Below, piece after piece: positions 34,704 to 42,949 of a DNA stretch of 64,000 nt. Position 1 is the first letter of the stretch, and each line of letters opens with the position of its first letter. The position numbers were made by a program, and so were the translations under genes. Where the stretch lies: NCBI GenBank assembly GCA_031361295.1, contig JANMCN010000301.1:1-64000 (forward strand), given 5' to 3'. The notes beneath the pieces were generated by a model. That model worked only from the letters and a program-made list of their open reading frames with translations, had not been told where the DNA came from and did no database searches. Source of the DNA: JALZOC01 sp031361295. GTDB taxonomy: Bacteria > Acidobacteriota > Vicinamibacteria > Vicinamibacterales > 2-12-FULL-66-21.

Positions 34704-35915
34704 ATGGCATTGCACGATGTGGCCCCGCGGCTGCAGATCTCCGATCCGCGTGAACGGGCGCTCGTCTCGGCCGCCGACCGGATGCTGGACGTCGGCGCCG
34801 CGGTCCTGAAGCCATTCAGGCCGCGACGTCCGCCGGTCGCGCCGACGCGCATCCTGCTCCTCCGGCTGGAGCGAATAGGCGACCTGCTGATGGCGTTGCC
34901 GGCGATCGCGGATGTGAGGGCCCTCGCGCCCGATGCGATCATCGACCTGGTGGTCGGCAGCTGGAACGCGGATCTCGCCCGCGCGATGACACCCGTATCC
35001 GCGGTAAAAGTCCTCGACGCCAGATGGCTCGCGCGCGGGAACGCCGGGCTCGGTCTACCCTCGCTGCTGCGGGCCGCCGGAGAGTGGCGCCGGGAACGGT
35101 ACGACCTGGGCCTCAACTTCGAACCCGATATCCGCACGAACCTGCTCCTTGGGGCGTCGGGGGCGTCATGGACCGCCGGATTCGCGAGCGGTGGCGGTGG
35201 CGCCGCGCTCGATGCCGCCATCGCCTACGACACCCGCACCCACACCACCGACAATGCCAGGCGCCTCGTCGAAGCGGTGCTGGGACACACCGCGGCGCCG
35301 GAACCTGACATCACGCTCAATATCCCGTCCGCTTCGCACGCGATCGCGGCCGCACACCTTGCGGGTGCGGACGGCCCGCTGGTCGGCGTGCACGTGAGCG
35401 GCGGGCGCGCGATCAAGCAGTGGCCGCCCGAGCGCTTCGCTGAAGTCGCGCGGCGCCTCATCGGCACGGCAGGGGCAACAATCGTGCTGACGGGATCGGC
35501 AGCCGATCGGATCCTGATCGACCGGGTGGCTGGCGCCCTGCCGCAAGACCGGGTCGTGGACGTGGCGAGAGATCTCGGACTGCTGGATCTCGGAGCCATC
35601 CTCCAGCGTCTCGACCTCCTGGTGACGGGCGACACGGGCCCGATGCACCTGGCGGCAGCAGTCGGGACTCCGATCGTCGCGGTATTCGGTCCGTCCGACC
35701 CGGCGCGCTACGCACCGAGCGGCGCGAACGATCGCGTCGTTCGCGTCGATCTTCCGTGCAGCCCCTGCAACCGTATTCGTCGTCCCCCGGCGCGGTGTGT
35801 GGGCCACACGCCGGACTGCCTGTCGTCCATCAGCGCCGAGAGCGTCTTCGCCGCCGCGATGGCGGTTCTCGACGCGCCCCGGCTGCAGGCCAGCGGGTCC
35901 GCCGCAGCTCTATGA
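34704..35915 (+). CDS. Glycosyltransferase family 9 (heptosyltransferase-like)
   Basis: The 403-residue GT-B protein has the GT9 N-terminal motif ILLLRLERIGDLLMALPAI and the donor-site motif VTGDTGPMHLAAAVGTPIV followed by FGPSDPARYAP. The C-terminus has a cysteine-containing PCSPCNR and DCLSSIS stretch typical of the family. GT9 enzymes add heptose or related sugars to lipid A core or other surface glycans, so this supports an outer-membrane glycolipid. Its stop overlaps the ATG of the next gene (ATGA). Confidence 0.9.
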   Translation: MALHDVAPRLQISDPRERALVSAADRMLDVGAAVLKPFRPRRPPVAPTRILLLRLERIGDLLMALPAIADVRALAPDAIIDLVVGSWNADLARAMTPVSAVKVLDARWLARGNAGLGLPSLLRAAGEWRRERYDLGLNFEPDIRTNLLLGASGASWTAGFASGGGGAALDAAIAYDTRTHTTDNARRLVEAVLGHTAAPEPDITLNIPSASHAIAAAHLAGADGPLVGVHVSGGRAIKQWPPERFAEVARRLIGTAGATIVLTGSAADRILIDRVAGALPQDRVVDVARDLGLLDLGAILQRLDLLVTGDTGPMHLAAAVGTPIVAVFGPSDPARYAPSGANDRVVRVDLPCSPCNRIRRPPARCVGHTPDCLSSISAESVFAAAMAVLDAPRLQASGSAAAL

Positions 35916-37807
35916 GCGCAGACGAGGATGCCCTCGGCATCCTGATGATCGACGCGGGAACAGGCCCGCGCCGTGTGCGGCTGGCCGACTACCTCGACGG
36001 CGAGACCGAAGAGGACGCGCTCGCGGCCGCCCACGCCTGGATCAAGACCCTGCGTACCGCCAGCGTCGATGGCGTCCCGCTGCGGCGCCGCTTCCTGTTT
36101 CGCGAGGATTCACTCTGGTGGTTCGCCGAGTTGTATCTGCACAAGGGGCGACTGATCCTCGATCTGCACCGGACGCTGGCGGCGCTCGAACGTCTGTTTT
36201 CGGTCGAGCGCCCCGTCACGGTGAGCCTCGTCGGCTCGAGCCCCCTTCTGACGGTCATCGGACCCCAGGCGGCCGCGACCAGGAACATCCGCTGGTCCGG
36301 AAGGAGGCGGGCGCGTGCGGGATGGCTCAACCTCATCGCGATGGACACCCGCGCACGCGCGCTGATGCTGGCGTCGCGAGCCTCCCGGCTGCGGCGGCGG
36401 CGGACATCCACGTCCAGTCCCCAGCGAGCGGACGTCGTGGCCTTCGTGCACAATGCCTTCTGGCGCCGCGGGTCGGGGGACGGGAGCGCCGAGTCCTACA
36501 TCGGCCCGGTGCTGGACGCGCTCGAGGCGGACGACGCCAGTACGGTGAACTACGTGGGCGTTGGACCAGCCCTCAATTTCCGGGCACGACGCTGGTGGCA
36601 TCCGCTCCAGGCGGGCGCCGCCACCCGGGTCATGCCCATCGAGTCGCTGGCCCGCCGTGGGACGATGCAGGGCTCGGCGGCGATATGGCGCAGCCGGCAC
36701 GCCATGAGGCGGGCGCTCTGGAAAAGTGACGACGTCCGCCGTCACGCGGTCATTCGTGGGTGCGATTGCTGGGGCATCGTCCGCGAGGCGCTCTCAGGCA
36801 TCGCACTGCTGCAGTGGCCGTGGTCGGCGCGAGCGATGGACGAAGCCGGCGCCGCGCTGGACCTGCTCCGCCCGGCTGTCGCCCTGACGTACGCCGAAGC
36901 CGGAGGGTGGGGCCGAGCGCTGATGCTCGAGTGCCGTCGTCGCGGGATCCCCTCAGCCGGCCTGCAGCATGGATTCATCTATCGGCACTGGCTCAATTAC
37001 CGCCACGAGCCCGACGAAATGCTGCCCGATCCCGATCACCCGGCCGACGCCGGATTCCCGAGACCCACGCTGACGCTGGTGTTCGACGATTTCGCGCGCC
37101 AGCACCTCGAGGGCGCCGGTCACTTCCCGCCGGCGTCACTCCAGGTCACCGGCAGCCCGCGACTCGACGCGCTGGTCAGAGGGGTGAGTCTCCTCACGGC
37201 GGACGACGTCCGTTCCGCACGAGCCGCAGCCGGGGCCGGCGGCGCACGCTTGCTCGTCCTGCTGGTCACGAAGTATCGCGAGGCCCGGCAGGTTCTTCCC
37301 GCGTTGGCCGAGGCCGTCCGCACGATGCCGGATGTGCAGCTCGCGATCAAGACGCATCCGGCGGAAACCCCGGACGCCTATGCGGACATGGCAGCGGCGG
37401 CAGGGAATATCCTGGTGCTGGGGGCGGACGCGCCGCTCGCACCCCTGCTGGCGGCGAGCCGAGCCGTCGTGACGGTGAATTCGACCGTCGCGCTCGACGC
37501 GGCGGTGCTGGGCATCCCGGCGCTCGTCCTCGGCCTCCCCAACAACCTGTCGCCGTTCGTGGATGCCCGGCTGATGGCCGGGACATCCCGGGGTGAGTCG
37601 CCGGGCCCGTCCCTGCGGCGCATCCTGTATGATGAGGGATTCCGCCAGCAGCTCGAACGGGATCGCGGCGCGTGCCTGGCGCGCTTCGGCATCGGCTCGG
37701 ACGGCCGCGCCGCGGCGCGCAGTGCGGCGGCGGTTCTCGAGCTCGCGGCGGCCCGGAAGCGCCCGCCCGCCGGCTCTGACCCCTTGGAAGGAAAGGATTC
37801 TCATTGA
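35912..37807 (+). CDS. GT-B-fold surface-polysaccharide protein, unassigned family
   Basis: The 631-residue protein starts at an ATG overlapping the GT9 stop; the frame is open upstream but that is out-of-frame shadow. The N-terminal 280 residues have no match I recognise. The C-terminal part (about 330-590) shows a GT-B or CDP-glycerol-transferase-like donor domain: AGLQHGFIYRHW, LQVTGSPRLDAL, IKTHPAETPD and VTVNSTVALDAAVLGIPALV. This layout is seen in capsule and teichoic-acid type transferases. Neighbouring genes are a GT9 and a nucleotide-sugar epimerase. Confidence 0.68.
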   Translation: MSADEDALGILMIDAGTGPRRVRLADYLDGETEEDALAAAHAWIKTLRTASVDGVPLRRRFLFREDSLWWFAELYLHKGRLILDLHRTLAALERLFSVERPVTVSLVGSSPLLTVIGPQAAATRNIRWSGRRRARAGWLNLIAMDTRARALMLASRASRLRRRRTSTSSPQRADVVAFVHNAFWRRGSGDGSAESYIGPVLDALEADDASTVNYVGVGPALNFRARRWWHPLQAGAATRVMPIESLARRGTMQGSAAIWRSRHAMRRALWKSDDVRRHAVIRGCDCWGIVREALSGIALLQWPWSARAMDEAGAALDLLRPAVALTYAEAGGWGRALMLECRRRGIPSAGLQHGFIYRHWLNYRHEPDEMLPDPDHPADAGFPRPTLTLVFDDFARQHLEGAGHFPPASLQVTGSPRLDALVRGVSLLTADDVRSARAAAGAGGARLLVLLVTKYREARQVLPALAEAVRTMPDVQLAIKTHPAETPDAYADMAAAAGNILVLGADAPLAPLLAASRAVVTVNSTVALDAAVLGIPALVLGLPNNLSPFVDARLMAGTSRGESPGPSLRRILYDEGFRQQLERDRGACLARFGIGSDGRAAARSAAAVLELAAARKRPPAGSDPLEGKDSH

Positions 37808-38769
37808 TGCGTGTTCTGATCACGGGTGGTGCGGGGTTCGTCGGCAGTCACCTCGCCGAAGCCCTCCTCGAGCGCGGCGACGACGTCTTCATCCTCGACA
37901 ACCTGTCGACAGGGTCCTTCGACAATGTCGTGCACCTCAAGGGTCATCCCCGCTTCCATTACACGATCGAGTCGGTGACGAACGAACCCGTGCTGGCCGA
38001 GCTCATCGATCGCTGCGACATCGTCGTGCACCTGGCGGCGGCGGTCGGGGTCAAGCTGATTGTCGAACAGCCGGTTCATACGATCGAAACGAACGTGCAC
38101 GGCACGGAAGTCGTGCTCAAGATTGCGAACAAGAAGAAGAAGCTGGTGCTCATCGCGTCCACGTCGGAGGTGTATGGGAAGAGCGTGGACGTGCCGTTTC
38201 GGGAGGATGCCGACCTGGTGCTCGGCGCCACCACGAAGCACCGGTGGGCCTATGCGTGCAGCAAGATGATCGACGAGTTCCTGGCGCTCGCGTACTGGAA
38301 GGAACGGAAGCTGCCGGTCATCGTCGTCCGGCTCTTCAACACCGTGGGTCCCCGCCAGACCGGTCAGTACGGCATGGTCATCCCGAACTTCGTCCGCCAG
38401 GCGCTCGCCGGGCAGCCGATTACGGTGTTCGGCGACGGGACGCAGTCCCGCAGCTTCACCTACGTCGGGGACGTGGTGCGCGCTATGGTAGCCTTGATCA
38501 ACGAACCCAAGGCTGTCGGTCAGGTCTTCAATATCGGGAATGGCGAGGAGATCACGATCGGTGATCTGGCCGCGAAGATCAAGGCCATGACGGGCAGCCG
38601 CTCCGAGATTGTCACCATTCCCTACGATCAGGCGTACGAAGCCGGGTTCGAGGACATGCCGCGCAGGGTTCCGGACATCTCGCGCATCAAGGCGCTCGTG
38701 GGGTACGAGCCCACCGTTCACCTCGACGAGACGCTCCACCGGGTCATCGAGCACTTCCGGCAGCTGTAA
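37807..38769 (+). CDS. NAD-dependent nucleotide-sugar epimerase/dehydratase (GalE-like)
   Basis: The 320-residue extended SDR has the NAD-binding LITGGAGFVGSHLAEALL (4-21) and an intact catalytic pair Y149 and K153 in YACSKMIDEF. RLFNTVGPRQTGQYGMVIP and FGDGTQSRSFTYVGDVV are conserved in UDP-sugar epimerases and UDP-glucuronate decarboxylase-type enzymes. The ATG is at 37807, sharing a base with the upstream TGA; GGAAGGAAAGG upstream is a good ribosome binding site. The substrate is not decided by sequence alone. Confidence 0.9.
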   Translation: MRVLITGGAGFVGSHLAEALLERGDDVFILDNLSTGSFDNVVHLKGHPRFHYTIESVTNEPVLAELIDRCDIVVHLAAAVGVKLIVEQPVHTIETNVHGTEVVLKIANKKKKLVLIASTSEVYGKSVDVPFREDADLVLGATTKHRWAYACSKMIDEFLALAYWKERKLPVIVVRLFNTVGPRQTGQYGMVIPNFVRQALAGQPITVFGDGTQSRSFTYVGDVVRAMVALINEPKAVGQVFNIGNGEEITIGDLAAKIKAMTGSRSEIVTIPYDQAYEAGFEDMPRRVPDISRIKALVGYEPTVHLDETLHRVIEHFRQL

Positions 38770-38775
38770 GAAGGA

Positions 38776-39732
38776 ATGTCCCTGCTTCACATCAAGGCAC
38801 GCGCCCGACGAACGGCTGAGCGTGTGCTCCGCCGGCAGGCGAAGCCGGTTCGACGGCTCCTGCTCGCGACGGGCCGCGACCGCGCGCCGTCGATGCCGGA
38901 GATCGTGCAGATCGAGAGCACGAACATCTGCAACGCCAAGTGCGTGTTCTGCCCGCGCGACGACATGCATCGCAAGCAGGGGATCATGACCGTCGAGCTG
39001 TTCCGCAAGATCGTGGACGAGACCGTGGAACTCGGGATCACCCACGTCCGCATGCACAACTACGGCGAAGCGTTCATCGACAAACGCCTGGTCGAAAAGG
39101 TGCGGTACGCCAAGGACAAGGGCATCAGGGAAGTCGGCGTGATCAGCAACGGTTCGCTCATCACGGAAAAGGTGGCGGCCGGCATGATCGAGGCCGGACT
39201 CGACGCCATCAACATCAGCGTCGACGCGTCCGGCAAGGACGTGTTCGAATCGACCCGCATCGGTCTGAAGTACGACAAGGTCATCGCGAACATCGAACGG
39301 CTCGTGCGTCTCCGCGCCGAGAGCGGCATGCGGAGACCGAAATTGATCCTGTCATTCGTCCGGCAGAACAATTCGGCCGATGAGCACGCGTTCATCGAGC
39401 ACTGGCGGAGCATCGCCGACAAGGTGCACGTCACCGATCTGCACAACTGGGCCGGGACGCTCAACACCGAGTCGGACGTGAATTACCCGTGTTATCGGCC
39501 GTGGCTGACGTTCACGGTGCTGTGGGACGGCCGCGTGTCCCTCTGCTGCGCCGACTTCGACGGGAAGACCATCCTGGGCAATCTCAACACCTCCACGATC
39601 CAGGAAATCTGGAACGCCGAGCCGTACCGGGACGCCCGGCGCCAGCATCTGGAGAGCGGCGGACCCGATATCTGCCGCTCCTGCGACCTGCCGCGCAAGG
39701 ACTCGCCGCTCTGGATCACGAAGCTGGCCTGA
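38776..39732 (+). CDS. Radical SAM/SPASM enzyme
   Basis: The 318-residue protein has the radical SAM cluster cysteines C52, C56 and C59 in NICNAKCVFCPRDD. A C-terminal SPASM-type domain carries YPCYRPW, SLCCADFDG and CRSCDLPRK, which can hold extra Fe-S clusters. SPASM enzymes modify peptides or carbohydrates, for example dehydrogenation of sugars. Here it lies 6 bases after a nucleotide-sugar epimerase, so a sugar or glycan substrate is more likely than a peptide; no precursor peptide gene is visible. Confidence 0.85.
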   Translation: MSLLHIKARARRTAERVLRRQAKPVRRLLLATGRDRAPSMPEIVQIESTNICNAKCVFCPRDDMHRKQGIMTVELFRKIVDETVELGITHVRMHNYGEAFIDKRLVEKVRYAKDKGIREVGVISNGSLITEKVAAGMIEAGLDAINISVDASGKDVFESTRIGLKYDKVIANIERLVRLRAESGMRRPKLILSFVRQNNSADEHAFIEHWRSIADKVHVTDLHNWAGTLNTESDVNYPCYRPWLTFTVLWDGRVSLCCADFDGKTILGNLNTSTIQEIWNAEPYRDARRQHLESGGPDICRSCDLPRKDSPLWITKLA

Positions 39733-39804
39733 CCTCGCGACTAAACCGCAGGGCTTCAACAGTTTACCCAACCGGTCGCGTTCGCGGACCCGTCCAACGA
39801 GGCG

Positions 39805-39810
39805 TATACT
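39805..39810 (+). promoter_or_regulatory. Candidate -10 element (TATACT)
   Basis: TATACT at 39805-39810 lies 24 bases before the ATG of the exported STN-like protein. The region 17-18 bases upstream (TTCGCG) is a weak -35. A start near 39817 would give a short leader. Confidence 0.42.
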
Positions 39811-39834
39811 CGAAGGAACCGGGATGATCAATCC

Positions 39835-40524
39835 ATGAACAGACGGCTCTACCGTGTGATCCTGTTTGCGATGACGGCGACGGCCTCATCCGTGACGCTC
39901 GCGAACGCTGGGGACCTGAAGCTCACCATCAGCAACGGCCGGGTCACCCTGGTTGCGCAGGATGTGCCGCTTCGGCAGATTCTCGCCGAGTGGGCGCGGC
40001 TGGGGCAGACCACGATCGTCAACGGCGACAAGCTGAACGGTCCGCCATTGACGCTGCAACTGGTCGATCGGCCCGAGCGCGAGGTGCTCGACGTGCTCCT
40101 GCGCTCGGCCAGCGGCTATATCGCCGCGCAGCGTCCGGTCGTGCTGGCCAATGCGTCGGTGTTCGATCGGGTGATGATTCTCCCGACAAGCCGGGGGCCC
40201 GTGGGCGTGGCCGCGGCGCCGACGCCGGCGCCGCCGCAGTTCGGTCCGGGCCGGCCGAACATGGGGCCGCAGATGCAGATGCCGCCACCGGTCGTCGACG
40301 AGGACGAACCGATGGATCCCAACGTCCCCACCAACCAGCCCATGGTGACTCAGCCGGGTCCGCCGTTTCCGAACGTCCCTGTACCAGCACCCGGGCAGCA
40401 GCCGCCTGTCCTGACATCTCCCCGGCCCGGCATGCTGCCGACCCCCCCGGGCGGGCAGCCCGAGCCGTACGGCGCGCAGCCGCCCAACGTCAGGCCGCCG
40501 GGGGCCGGAGACCGGGAGCCGTGA
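39835..40524 (+). CDS. Exported protein with STN-like domain and proline-rich tail
   Basis: The 229-residue protein starts with a Sec-type signal peptide (basic MNRRLYR, hydrophobic 8-20, cleavage near ANA-GD at about 25). Residues 30-95 resemble a secretin/TonB short N-terminal domain: VTLVAQDVPLRQILAEWARLGQTTI and LTLQLVDRPEREVLDVLLRSASG. From about 115 onward the protein is very rich in Pro, Gly and Gln and probably disordered. It is a possible periplasmic or outer-membrane partner of glycan export. No secretin is present nearby. Confidence 0.65.
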   Translation: MNRRLYRVILFAMTATASSVTLANAGDLKLTISNGRVTLVAQDVPLRQILAEWARLGQTTIVNGDKLNGPPLTLQLVDRPEREVLDVLLRSASGYIAAQRPVVLANASVFDRVMILPTSRGPVGVAAAPTPAPPQFGPGRPNMGPQMQMPPPVVDEDEPMDPNVPTNQPMVTQPGPPFPNVPVPAPGQQPPVLTSPRPGMLPTPPGGQPEPYGAQPPNVRPPGAGDREP

Positions 40525-40556
40525 CCGCCTCCCTGCGACGGCGCGGGTCGTTACTG

Positions 40557-40562
40557 TAGAAT
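40557..40562 (+). promoter_or_regulatory. Candidate -10 element (TAGAAT) next to a start codon
   Basis: TAGAAT at 40557-40562 ends 10 bases before the ATG at 40573. No ribosome binding site is visible. A leaderless or nearly leaderless mRNA is possible. Confidence 0.35.
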
Positions 40563-40572
40563 CACGACGATC

Positions 40573-41283
40573 ATGACCGTCAGCCCGCCGGTCGTCCGCC
40601 GGGGCGAATATGCCGAGCGCGGCGACTACCACCGCACGCTCGATCCCGACTGGGAGTACTACCCCACCTATCTCGCCAAGATCGAAGCCGTCCGCCGCTG
40701 GCTCGACGCCGCCCTGCCGGGCGAGCGTGTGCTCGATGCCGGATGCGGCGAAGGCGTCCTCGTCGATGAATACGCTGGACGGCTCGCCATCGAGGGCGTC
40801 GACGCCAACTACTCGTCGGACCGCGTGCGACACGGGTCGCTGACCGCCCTGCCCTGCGGCGACGCCACGTTCGATCGCGCGATGTGCCTCGACGTGCTGG
40901 AACACCTGACGTTCGACGAGCAGCCGCGCGCCCTCGCGGAGCTGTATCGCGTCCTACGGCCCGGGGGCGAGCTGCTCGTGTCGGTGCCGAACCTGGCGCA
41001 CCTGCAGTCGCGTGTGCACTTCCTGCTGACCGGACGGCTCATCAGGACCGCGTCCGAACACAAGCACCCGGGCGATCGACCGGCGTCCGATTACATCGCG
41101 CTCGCCTGCCGCGCGGGGTTCGCGCTCACGGCGCGGCGCGGGATCTTCCCGACCGTTCCCGTCCTCACGCGCTGGATTCGCCGCCGCCCGCGCGCCCTGC
41201 AGCCGCTGCACCGCCTGCTGTCCCGCGTCCTCCCGATCCCGGGCTGGTGTTTCCTCAACCTCCTGACGTTCCGGAAACCCTGA
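40573..41283 (+). CDS. Class I SAM-dependent methyltransferase
   Basis: The 236-residue protein has the SAM-binding motif VLDAGCGEG (53-61), then GVDANYSSD, the acidic residue loop at FDRAMCLDVLEHL and LRPGGELLVSVPN. This is the common class I Rossmann methyltransferase fold, often found in polysaccharide loci where it methylates a sugar or lipid-linked intermediate. There is no membrane segment. It lies four bases before the flippase gene. Confidence 0.88.
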   Translation: MTVSPPVVRRGEYAERGDYHRTLDPDWEYYPTYLAKIEAVRRWLDAALPGERVLDAGCGEGVLVDEYAGRLAIEGVDANYSSDRVRHGSLTALPCGDATFDRAMCLDVLEHLTFDEQPRALAELYRVLRPGGELLVSVPNLAHLQSRVHFLLTGRLIRTASEHKHPGDRPASDYIALACRAGFALTARRGIFPTVPVLTRWIRRRPRALQPLHRLLSRVLPIPGWCFLNLLTFRKP

Positions 41284-41287
41284 GCCC

Positions 41288-42844
41288 TTGCGCCAGAAGC
41301 TCGCCGAGCTCTCGAAGAACCTGGCGATCTACGGCGCGGGCGACGTCGCGATCCAGGCGGTCAACTTCCTGCTGCTGCGTTTCTATGTCGAGTACCTGAC
41401 CCCGGCCGACTACGGGATCCTCGCGCTGCTCGCGAGCATCGAGGCGCCCGTGAAGCTCTTCTTCCGCTGGGGAGTGGACGGGGCGTTCATGCGCTACTGG
41501 TTCGACTGCCCGGACGAACGCGAGCGGCAGCGGCTGGCGAGCACGCTCTTCTTCTTCCTCCTCGCGGTCAACGGCGCGTTGCTCGTCCTCTCGCTTGCGG
41601 CGGCGCCGTTTCTCTCCGAGCGGCTGCTCCGCACACCCGGGTACACGCTGGCGCTGCAGCTCGTCCTGCTGAACACATTCGCCATCGGATTCACCTTCAT
41701 TCCATTCCACGTGCTCAGGATGGAGAAGCGCGCGCGCGAGTTCAGCGCGCTGACGCTCGCGCGGTCCGTCTCCACGATCGTCCTGCGCATCGTCCTGGTC
41801 ATGGGCATGGGCCTCGGGGTCTTCGGGGTGGTCGTCGCGGATATTGCCGTGACCGGCGTGCTGATGATCATCATGGTCCGATGGTTCGCGCCACTCCTGC
41901 GGCCGATGTTTTCGATGCCCGTGCTCCGCAAGTCGCTGGCCTTCGGCCTCCCGCGCGTGCCGCACGGCTTTGCGCTGCAGGTCATGGCCGTCGGCGACCG
42001 GTTCGTGATGGGCCGCTACCTGACCGTCCAGGACGTCGGGTTCTATTCCATGGGCGTGAGCTTCGGCCTCATTCAGAAGGTGGCGCTCGGCGCGTTCGAG
42101 TACGCGTGGGCGCCGTTCTATTACGCGACCGCGCGCGAACCGGACGCACCGAGGGTGTTCAGCACGATTACGACGTACGGCGTCGCGATTCTCGCCTTGA
42201 TGACCGCCGGGCTGTCGGCCATCGCCGCCGACCTCCTCGACCTCGTGACGCACGGACAGTACGTCGGCTCGGCGGGCGTGGTCGCGTGGACCGCGGTCGG
42301 CGTGTTCTTCTACGGTGTGTATCTCCTGACGTCCACGGGGTTGAACATCACCAGCCGGACCCGCTACTACCCCGTGAGCACCGCCATCGGCGCCGCCGCC
42401 AATATCGGATTGTGCGTCGCGTGGATTCCCCGGTTCGGAATCATCGGCGCGGCGTGGGCCAACGCCGCGGCGTACGCGCTCCAGGCGGCGATCGCCTACC
42501 GGATGTCGCAACGGTTCTATCCGGTCACGTACGAGTACGGCAGAGTGCTGCGGTCCGTGGGTGCCGCGGGGGCGGCGTTCGTCGCGGCGTCCGCCCTCCC
42601 GGCGATGCCCTCATGGCTGGGCATTCCCGTCCGAGGGACGGCGGTCGTGCTGGTGATGGGGACGCTGCTGGCAATCACGCGGTTCTTCAATCCGGAGGAG
42701 CTTCGGGGGCTGTATGCGCTGCGTCGGCGTCGATCGGGGGGCGTGCGTGGACCCGCAGCGGACACGACCGAACTGGCGGGTGAACTCGTGGCCGTGGACC
42801 TGTCGGCAGAACCCATCGCGGGTGCCCCCGACACAAAGCGCTGA
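41288..42844 (+). CDS. Wzx-like polysaccharide flippase
   Basis: The 518-residue protein starts with TTG and has about twelve to fourteen hydrophobic segments, with the first region AIYGAGDVAIQAVNFLLLRFYVEYLTPADYG typical of MATE/MOP-family Wzx proteins. The loop WGVDGAFMRYWFD and the central SLAFGLPRVPHGF are also characteristic. It should move undecaprenyl-linked oligosaccharide units from the cytoplasmic to the periplasmic face. It sits just before the two radical SAM genes. Confidence 0.86.
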   Translation: MRQKLAELSKNLAIYGAGDVAIQAVNFLLLRFYVEYLTPADYGILALLASIEAPVKLFFRWGVDGAFMRYWFDCPDERERQRLASTLFFFLLAVNGALLVLSLAAAPFLSERLLRTPGYTLALQLVLLNTFAIGFTFIPFHVLRMEKRAREFSALTLARSVSTIVLRIVLVMGMGLGVFGVVVADIAVTGVLMIIMVRWFAPLLRPMFSMPVLRKSLAFGLPRVPHGFALQVMAVGDRFVMGRYLTVQDVGFYSMGVSFGLIQKVALGAFEYAWAPFYYATAREPDAPRVFSTITTYGVAILALMTAGLSAIAADLLDLVTHGQYVGSAGVVAWTAVGVFFYGVYLLTSTGLNITSRTRYYPVSTAIGAAANIGLCVAWIPRFGIIGAAWANAAAYALQAAIAYRMSQRFYPVTYEYGRVLRSVGAAGAAFVAASALPAMPSWLGIPVRGTAVVLVMGTLLAITRFFNPEELRGLYALRRRRSGGVRGPAADTTELAGELVAVDLSAEPIAGAPDTKR

Positions 42845-42911
42845 GGTGCCGCAGGCGCTCACTGGTTCCACCTCCGCCGCCCAGAGGCACGTGGCGTTCC
42901 GCCCTGTCCAC

Positions 42912-42920
42912 TGGTACAAT
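42912..42920 (+). promoter_or_regulatory. Putative extended -10 promoter (TGGTACAAT)
   Basis: TGGTACAAT at 42912-42920 is an extended -10 element (TG, one base, TACAAT) in the gap after the flippase gene. No convincing -35 is present. Transcription from about 42927 would cover both possible starts of the radical SAM gene downstream. Confidence 0.45.
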
Positions 42921-42949
42921 GGCCGGGATCGTCATGTCAGTCGGGGTGG

